Below, piece after piece: positions 6,443-11,123 of a DNA stretch of 11,123 nt. Position numbers and translations under genes: made by a program. Position 1 is the stretch's first letter. Every line of letters starts with the position of its first letter. The notes below the pieces were generated by a model. The model was given only the letters and a program-made list of their open reading frames with translations. It did no database searches and was not told the DNA's origin. Source of the DNA: PNKC01 sp039917655 (GTDB taxonomy: Bacteria; Chloroflexota; Dehalococcoidia; Tepidiformales; Tepidiformaceae); assembly GCA_039917655.1 (NCBI GenBank), contig JBDSJC010000271.1:1-11123 (forward strand), in the 5' to 3' direction.

Positions 6443-7870
6443 TCAAAGCCGGAGGAAGAGCTTCAACTCGTCGCCATCCACTTCCAGACGATCGACGAGT
6501 TCGCGCAGGGAACGTTGTAGGGCGTCGAACTCCAGGCCCTCCCACTCACGCACGAGCCGCTTCTGGATGTCGAGCAGATGGCGGCGGCGATCGACTTCGG
6601 ATTGCTGGGCGAGGAGGTGGTCGCGAGCAGCCGTAAGTTCGGTCTCGAGGCCCTCCTGCTCACGGGCGATGTCACCACCGAGGGCGCGCATCCGCTCAAC
6701 GGAAATATGTCCGTGAGCGGCGTCTGCGACCAGCTCTTCGAGCTGCCGGCGGGTGCGCTTCATGCGCGCCTCCACCTTCCCAACCTGGCCCATCACGTCT
6801 AACAGGTACGAATCGACGTTGCCGGCGCGGCGCACACGGCTGACTCCAGGCGTTTCGTCGGCTAGCAGCTCGCGCAGCCGGGCTTCGAGTTCGGGGGCCC
6901 GTTGCGTGTTGTATCCGCAGGCGCTCTGGTTGGTGCGGCTTTCGCACTGGTAGTAACGATACGCGGCATTGTGCTCCTCGCCACTCTTGGTGGTCCACTT
7001 CTGACGGCGGCTGACGCCAATCATCTTGTTGCCGCACCGGCCGCAGAAGGCGAGGCCGCTGAGGAGGAACGGCGTGACGGTACGCTCCCGTTGGGCGCCG
7101 TGGTGGGTTTGGAGGCGCTCCTGGACCTTCCGAAAGTCGTCCGCTGACACGAGGGCCGGATGGCTGCCGGGCACCTTCACGCCGAATCTCTGGTAGGTGC
7201 CCAGGTAGCTGCGGTTTCGCAGGAGGTCACGCACGGTGACCATGCTCCAACGGCCGCCCCGTCGAGTGAGAACCTTCTCTTCGTTTAGCTGTCCCGCGAT
7301 CTTGCGGATGCCCATGCCCTCCTGGAGATACAGGCGATAGATGTACCGCACGACCACGGCTTCTTCGGGCACCAGTTCCAGCCTGCGGCGCGGGCCGACG
7401 CGGTAGCCGTACGGCGGCCGCCCGAGGACTTCGCCCCGCACTGCCTTGCGGCGCATGGCGGAGCGCACCTTTTCGGAAACCGGGGTGCCATCGCCGCGGT
7501 CCGCCCAGGTGCTGACGATCTCCCGCGCCGCTTCGTGGCCGTTGTTGGCGAGGACGACCTGGACGCCGCAATTTTCGATCGTCAGCAGTTTCATCGCAGC
7601 CCGGCCGAGGTCCACTCCAAGCGCGCCAACGGCATCGACGACAACGACGGCGAAACCGCGGTCGTCTCGCTGGAGGAACTGGAGCATCTGCCGGAAGCCC
7701 GGCTGGGCGCCCGGGGTGAGGCTTTCGGAGACGCCCGTATCGAGGAACGTGGCGGAGACTTCGAAACCCTGGCGGGTACAGAAATCCAGGAACGCCTGGT
7801 TTTGCTCGCCTATGCTGCGCTTGGTGCCCCCACGCTTCGCGCCTTCAACGAAGTAGCCGACCGCCTTCAT
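6443..7870 (-). CDS. Large serine recombinase-family protein lacking catalytic residues
   Basis: 475-residue protein with the full domain order of a large serine recombinase: resolvase-like domain (about 2-115), Recombinase DNA-binding domain (about 130-255, with GRPPYGYR and WSMVTVRDLLRNRSYLGT), a zinc ribbon with Cys276, Cys279, Cys309 and Cys318, then a long coiled coil (about 360-445). The catalytic domain is unusual. The usual Y-A-R-V-S at the end of the first strand reads YFVEG, so arginine and the nucleophilic serine are Val8 and Gly10. The RP arginine is Gln56, and the DRLGR motif reads GALGV, losing both arginines. The fold's hydrophobic pattern remains and the frame is intact, suggesting a selected DNA-binding role without strand cleavage. 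ATG 7870 has GGGAGG seven bases upstream. It lies 14 bases after the zinc-ribbon gene, probably in one operon. Confidence 0.88.
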   Translation of the reverse strand: MKAVGYFVEGAKRGGTKRSIGEQNQAFLDFCTRQGFEVSATFLDTGVSESLTPGAQPGFRQMLQFLQRDDRGFAVVVVDAVGALGVDLGRAAMKLLTIENCGVQVVLANNGHEAAREIVSTWADRGDGTPVSEKVRSAMRRKAVRGEVLGRPPYGYRVGPRRRLELVPEEAVVVRYIYRLYLQEGMGIRKIAGQLNEEKVLTRRGGRWSMVTVRDLLRNRSYLGTYQRFGVKVPGSHPALVSADDFRKVQERLQTHHGAQRERTVTPFLLSGLAFCGRCGNKMIGVSRRQKWTTKSGEEHNAAYRYYQCESRTNQSACGYNTQRAPELEARLRELLADETPGVSRVRRAGNVDSYLLDVMGQVGKVEARMKRTRRQLEELVADAAHGHISVERMRALGGDIAREQEGLETELTAARDHLLAQQSEVDRRRHLLDIQKRLVREWEGLEFDALQRSLRELVDRLEVDGDELKLFLRL

Positions 7871-7884
7871 GGCTCCCTCCCAGG

Positions 7885-8586
7885 CTAACCGAGGTAGAGG
7901 ATTCGCTCGCAATTGGGACACTGCGCGAGTACTTCCGAGTTGAAAGCCTTCTTCCTCACGGAATCGGGCATCTGCACGCGGCAGGCGCCACAGGTGCTGC
8001 CCTGCACGCGGGCGATTGCCATGCCGCCCTTGCGGCGCCGCACGTCCTCGTAGACCGCGAGCGAGCGGGGAGAGATCTTGGTCTTTTGGCCTTCGCGGCG
8101 GGCGTCGGCCCGCGCGATGGAATCGTTGAGTGAACGCACTTCGTGCTTCCAGCCCTCAACGTGCACGGAGCGCGCTTTTTCGCGCTCGGCGACATCCTGA
8201 GCGGCTGCACTGTGCTCACGGCTAGCGGAGTCCAGCCGCAGTTCGGTTTCGAGCAACTGGTCTTCGAGCCGAAGGCGTTGCTCCTTGAGCGAATCCACTT
8301 CGTGCTGAATGTTCTGTAGCTCTTTGGCGTTGGTCACCGTGCCGCTGTAGAGGCGCTTCTCTTCGGCTTCAATCTTGCTCGTCAGCATCTTCAGTTGGCC
8401 ATCGACCCGGACCTGGTCTTTCTTGACCGGCGCGAGTTCCGCCTCGGCGGCGGCAAGACGGCGGCGGGCCTCATCCAGGGCCGGGTCGCCGCTGAGCTTC
8501 GCTTCCACGCTCTCGAGGGCAGCACGGAAAGTAGCGCCCTGGTCGTCGAGTTCTTGGAGTGTCTGGATCTCGCTTACTTGACTCAT
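7885..8586 (-). CDS. COG1579-type coiled-coil zinc-ribbon protein
   Basis: 233-residue protein with an extended, charged coiled coil (about 5-165) and a C-terminal C4 zinc ribbon (Cys199, Cys202, Cys223, Cys226). The segment LYSGTVTNAKELQNIQHE at 79-96 is the hallmark of the COG1579 family, represented by chlamydial CT398/CdsZ and by predicted nucleic-acid-binding proteins in many bacteria. The general role is unsettled; a scaffold or nucleic-acid-binding function is usually suggested. ATG 8586 gives the normal family start, but no Shine-Dalgarno is visible, so the start may be leaderless or weak. It is divergent from the DUF177-rpmF-fab cluster and is followed after 14 bases by the altered serine recombinase. 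Confidence 0.88.
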   Translation of the reverse strand: MSQVSEIQTLQELDDQGATFRAALESVEAKLSGDPALDEARRRLAAAEAELAPVKKDQVRVDGQLKMLTSKIEAEEKRLYSGTVTNAKELQNIQHEVDSLKEQRLRLEDQLLETELRLDSASREHSAAAQDVAEREKARSVHVEGWKHEVRSLNDSIARADARREGQKTKISPRSLAVYEDVRRRKGGMAIARVQGSTCGACRVQMPDSVRKKAFNSEVLAQCPNCERILYLG

Positions 8587-8754
8587 ATATCAGGCTAAAC
8601 CTAGCGCTAATGGTAGCGAGGCGCCCGGCCACCGTACAGAGCAGATCGGGCAGCTTCTAGCAATCGTTACGGAACCACCGTCATTATGGCGCGAGCAGGA
8701 ACTGCCCCGGCGTTCGCTCGGTATACTGTGTGAAGTTCGCCCCGAGGGGGTTCC
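8587..8754. promoter_or_regulatory. Divergent intergenic region with -10 box for the DUF177-rpmF-fab cluster
   Basis: This 168-base gap separates the - strand zinc-ribbon gene from the + strand DUF177 gene, so it should contain two divergent promoters. On the + strand TATACT at 8722-8727 matches five of six -10 positions and lies 27 bases before the DUF177 start; no convincing -35 is seen 16-18 bases upstream. It resembles the box in front of rnpB. On the - strand CATAAT (8688-8683) is a possible -10, also without a clear -35. No FapR- or FadR-like palindrome was recognised. Confidence 0.4.
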
Positions 8755-9255
8755 ATGCTCTTCAACGTCGCGACTCTGCTGCGCGAGCAGCCGGGGTCGA
8801 GCCGGCACTACGTACTCGAACCTGGCCTGCCGCTGCATCGCGGCGCCGTGGACCTGATCCGCACGCCGGACGGAGTGTTGGTCAGTTGTGAAGCGGATGT
8901 GGTGTTCGAAGACACCTGTAGCCGTTGTCTTTCGCCGTTCGGCTACTCGGAGCACATCAGCTTCGATGAGAACTATGTGCAGCAGGTAGATGTGGCCACA
9001 GGCTCGCATCTCCCTCCGCCAGAAAATGCCGAAGCGTTCCTGATACCCCTGAACCACACGATCGACATTACGGAGGCGGTGCGGCAATATAGCGAGATGG
9101 CTGCAGCGATGCAGCCGCTTTGCCGTCCGGACTGTCCCGGCATCTGCCCGGAGTGTGGTCAAGACCTCAGCATTGCAGCCTGCCGTTGCGACCGTGGGCC
9201 CGTCGATTCGCGATGGGCGGCGCTCGCGGCGCTGAAGCGTTCGACGAATGGGTAA
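8755..9255 (+). CDS. DUF177 (YceD-like) protein
   Basis: 166-residue DUF177 protein. It has the first cysteine pair in DTCSRCL (55-58), an acidic middle segment, and the second cluster PLCRPDCPGICPECGQDL (121-138), which is characteristic of the family and probably forms a metal-binding knuckle. It ends with the conserved DSRWAALAALK (151-161). DUF177 proteins are nearly always encoded directly before rpmF. Plant and bacterial members have been linked to 23S rRNA accumulation or processing, so a role in large-subunit biogenesis is likely but not shown here. ATG 8755 is preceded by a GAGGGGG box five bases upstream. The stop is 20 bases before rpmF. Confidence 0.9.
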   Translation: MLFNVATLLREQPGSSRHYVLEPGLPLHRGAVDLIRTPDGVLVSCEADVVFEDTCSRCLSPFGYSEHISFDENYVQQVDVATGSHLPPPENAEAFLIPLNHTIDITEAVRQYSEMAAAMQPLCRPDCPGICPECGQDLSIAACRCDRGPVDSRWAALAALKRSTNG

Positions 9256-9275
9256 CGACCTGAAGGAGACCCCTT

Positions 9276-9473
9276 ATGCCCCCGCTACCGAAGCGGAAAT
9301 ATCCGAGCTCCCGACAGGGCAAGCGGCGCAGTCATCTGAGGATTCAGATGCCCCACGTGATCGATTGTCCTCGTTGCAAGAGCCCCCGTCTCGCTCATCA
9401 CGCCTGCCCGATCTGCGGGACCTACCGGGGCCGGGAAGTAATCGCCATGCCAGCCCCGGAACTCGACAGCTAG
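9276..9473 (+). CDS. rpmF: 50S ribosomal protein L32
   Basis: 65-residue zinc-binding form of L32. The N terminus MPPLPKRKYPSSRQGKRRSH matches the basic KRK/S..r...RR.H pattern of the family, and the zinc ribbon cysteines are Cys31, Cys34, Cys44 and Cys47, followed by GTYRGREVI (48-56). It is part of the large ribosomal subunit. An AAGGAG box sits seven bases before ATG 9276. The last nine residues (AMPAPELDS) extend slightly beyond the usual end. It lies between the DUF177 gene and fabD, the common arrangement linking ribosome and fatty acid synthesis genes. Confidence 0.96.
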   Translation: MPPLPKRKYPSSRQGKRRSHLRIQMPHVIDCPRCKSPRLAHHACPICGTYRGREVIAMPAPELDS

Positions 9474-9484
9474 CCTCACCAGAC

Positions 9485-10441
9485 GTGGCGGCAAATCTGA
9501 TCACACTTCGCGGTCCTGTTATCCAGGGCCGCGCTTTTGTGTTCCCCGGCCAGGGTGCCCAATCGGTGGGCATGGGCAAAGATCTCTATGACGAATTTGA
9601 AACAGCGCGCGAACTGTTTCACCGCGCGGACGACATCCTCGGCTTCAAGCTCAGCAAGCTCTGTTTCGAAGGTCCGGAAGACGAATTACAGCAGACGAAA
9701 AATGCACAACCGGCGATCGCCGTCACCAGCCTTGCCCTGCTAAAGGTCGCGACCGAAGTAACGCCGGCTCTGCTCGATACACCGGCGTTCGTGGCAGGCC
9801 ACTCGCTTGGCGAGTACTCGGCGCTGGTGGCTGCGGGCGCGCTTCCTTTCGATGAGGCGATCCGCCTGCTGCGCATTCGCGGCGAACTGATGCAAGCGGC
9901 GGGGGACAAAAACCCGGGGACCATGGCTGCGATCCTCGGCCTTGACGTTTCCGACTGCGAAGACGTCTGCCGCGAAGCAGGCGCCGAGATCTGCAACGTC
10001 AACGCACCAGGGCAGATCGTTATCGGCGGGCGGCGCGAGGCGGTTGTCCGCGCGATGGACTACGCCAAGGCGCGGGGTGCGGCGAAGGTCATTCCGCTCA
10101 GCGTGAGCGGCGCGTTCCATAGTTCGCTCATGCGCCCGGCCGCCGATGGCATGGTCCAGCCCATCGCGACAGCATCGATCTCCAGCTCGGCCGTGCCGAT
10201 AGTGACGAATTGCACAGCCACTCCCGAGACCGCCGAGACCGCCATCCGGCACGAACTGATTGATCAGGTGTGCCGTCCCGTGCAGTGGGGCAGCACCATC
10301 GACTATCTCGGTTCGCACGGGGTGGATACGTTCATCGAATTCGGGCCGGGACGCGTGCTCAGTGCAATCATCAGGCGCATGCTCCGCAAAGCGAACTGCA
10401 TTAATGTGAACGACGCGGCCTCGGTGCGCGTCCAGCTCTAG
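9485..10441 (+). CDS. fabD: Malonyl-CoA:ACP S-malonyltransferase FabD
   Basis: Transfers malonyl from coenzyme A to acyl carrier protein, the entry step for elongation units in type II fatty acid synthesis. Visible marks are FVFPGQGAQ (18-26), the active-site GHSLGEYSAL with nucleophile Ser107, Arg132 in RIRGELMQ that binds the malonyl carboxylate, catalytic His212 in GAFHS, and QWGSTIDYL...FIEFGPG near the end. GTG 9485 gives 318 residues, the normal size, 11 bases after the rpmF stop. No strong Shine-Dalgarno is seen before it. The frame stays open upstream through rpmF to 9248, but that extension overlaps a certain gene and carries no family features. FabD is followed after 11 bases by fabG. 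Confidence 0.94.
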   Translation: MAANLITLRGPVIQGRAFVFPGQGAQSVGMGKDLYDEFETARELFHRADDILGFKLSKLCFEGPEDELQQTKNAQPAIAVTSLALLKVATEVTPALLDTPAFVAGHSLGEYSALVAAGALPFDEAIRLLRIRGELMQAAGDKNPGTMAAILGLDVSDCEDVCREAGAEICNVNAPGQIVIGGRREAVVRAMDYAKARGAAKVIPLSVSGAFHSSLMRPAADGMVQPIATASISSSAVPIVTNCTATPETAETAIRHELIDQVCRPVQWGSTIDYLGSHGVDTFIEFGPGRVLSAIIRRMLRKANCINVNDAASVRVQL

Positions 10442-10452
10442 GGGGCAACCGC

Positions 10453-11123
10453 GTGGCAGAACTGGATGGGCGCGTGGCGCTGGTCACCGGGGCATCACGC
10501 GGTATCGGGCGGGCGATCGCCATCGAACTGGCTTCGCGCGGCGCGCTGGTGGCAGTAAACTACCAGTCCAACGCCGCCGCCGCCGATTCCGTCGTATCCG
10601 CCATCCGCGCCGCTGGTGGAGAAGCGCACGCCATCGGGGCCGACGTTTCGAAGGCGGAAGAAGCCTCGGTTCTCGTCAAATCGACCGTTGAGCGATTCGG
10701 CGGGCTCGACATTCTCGTGAACAATGCTGGGATTACCCGTGACGGACTGCTGGTGCGAATGTCCGAAGACGACTGGGACGCTGTGCAGAACACGAACCTC
10801 CGTGGGACGTTCCTTGTGACAAAAGCAGCGATGCGCCCCATGCTGCGCGCCAAGAACGGAAGGATCATCAACATCACCAGCGTCGTTGGTGTTATGGGCA
10901 ACGCGGGTCAGGCGAACTACGCGGCCGCCAAGGCTGGCATCATCGGCTTCACGCGGGCGGTCGCGCGGGAGGTGGCCTCCCGTGGGATCACCGTTAACGC
11001 CGTGGCCCCCGGATTCATTGCAACAGACATCACCGCCGGGATGACCGAAGCACAGACCGCGGCGGTGATGGCGCAGGTCCCGCTGGGGCGCATCGCGAAT
11101 CCCGAAGACGTAGCCCCCCTGGT
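10453..11123 (+). CDS. fabG: 3-oxoacyl-ACP reductase FabG (3' partial)
   Basis: NADPH-dependent reductase of 3-oxoacyl-ACP in type II fatty acid synthesis; a short-chain dehydrogenase. The 223 visible residues include the nucleotide-binding TGASRGIG (12-19), NNAG (90-93), catalytic Asn114, Ser143 (ITSVVG) and the YAAAK pair Tyr156/Lys160, then GITVNAVAPGFI and the start of the C-terminal part PLGRIANPEDV. About 25 residues should follow beyond the window. GTG 10453 is chosen: it follows fabD by 11 bases with a GGGGG stretch just after the fabD stop, and the next residues (AELDGRVALVTG) match the family start. Confidence 0.93.
   Translation, partial: MAELDGRVALVTGASRGIGRAIAIELASRGALVAVNYQSNAAAADSVVSAIRAAGGEAHAIGADVSKAEEASVLVKSTVERFGGLDILVNNAGITRDGLLVRMSEDDWDAVQNTNLRGTFLVTKAAMRPMLRAKNGRIINITSVVGVMGNAGQANYAAAKAGIIGFTRAVAREVASRGITVNAVAPGFIATDITAGMTEAQTAAVMAQVPLGRIANPEDVAPL

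Noticed and set aside
7871..7921. Seventeen-residue N-terminal extension of the recombinase
   Set aside because: It overlaps the end of the zinc-ribbon gene and has no family match; the GGGAGG box supports ATG 7870.
6443..7921. Complete mobile element around the recombinase
   Set aside because: No excisionase, cargo genes, terminal repeats or split tRNA were seen, and the active site is replaced, so an integrative element cannot be supported.
9248..9484. N-terminal extension of FabD across rpmF
   Set aside because: It lies out of frame over a certain L32 gene and the translation lacks any FabD feature before about residue 80 of the long frame.

Overview
The window is GC-rich, gene-dense bacterial chromosome. 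Features that suggest the phylum Chloroflexota (Dehalococcoidia- or SAR202-like lineages) are the bacterial type A-like RNase P RNA with a P19 hairpin, a luciferase-like (LLM) oxidoreductase, a COG1579 zinc-ribbon protein and a compact DUF177-rpmF-fabD-fabG cluster. The phylum is an inference from gene content; no marker in the window settles it.

Left part (1-4486, + strand): a tightly packed run of six genes. In order they are a sugar phosphate isomerase/epimerase-type TIM barrel (5' end cut by the window), a TIGR03936/DUF2344 protein, a GNAT acetyltransferase, a histidine phosphatase, an FtsB/DivIC septum protein and tRNA(Ile)-lysidine synthase TilS. Two junctions are GTGA start/stop overlaps and the other gaps are 37, 8 and 5 bases, so this is very probably one operon mixing housekeeping and small-molecule enzymes. 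TilS ends tail-to-tail with an LLM-class flavin-dependent oxidoreductase on the - strand.

Middle part (5404-6442): about 1 kb without a normal protein gene. It holds rnpB on the + strand, which starts just downstream of a TATACT box. A 17-base direct repeat flanks that box, and the second copy lies inside the 5' end of rnpB. After rnpB comes a structured stretch with several inverted repeats, including one terminator-like hairpin. Two very small - strand ORFs are possible: a 36-residue one-helix membrane peptide, and a 21-residue peptide with a strong Shine-Dalgarno.

Recombinase unit (6443-8586, - strand): a COG1579 coiled-coil/zinc-ribbon gene followed 14 bases later by a large serine recombinase. 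The recombinase keeps its fold, DNA-binding domain and zinc ribbon, but every catalytic residue I can align is replaced. An intact ORF of this kind suggests a repurposed DNA-binding protein rather than an active integrase. This is the most unusual item in the window.

Right part (8755-11123, + strand): a DUF177 (YceD-like) protein, ribosomal protein L32, FabD and FabG (cut by the window end). This is the common link between L32 and fatty acid synthesis, here without plsX or fabH in between.
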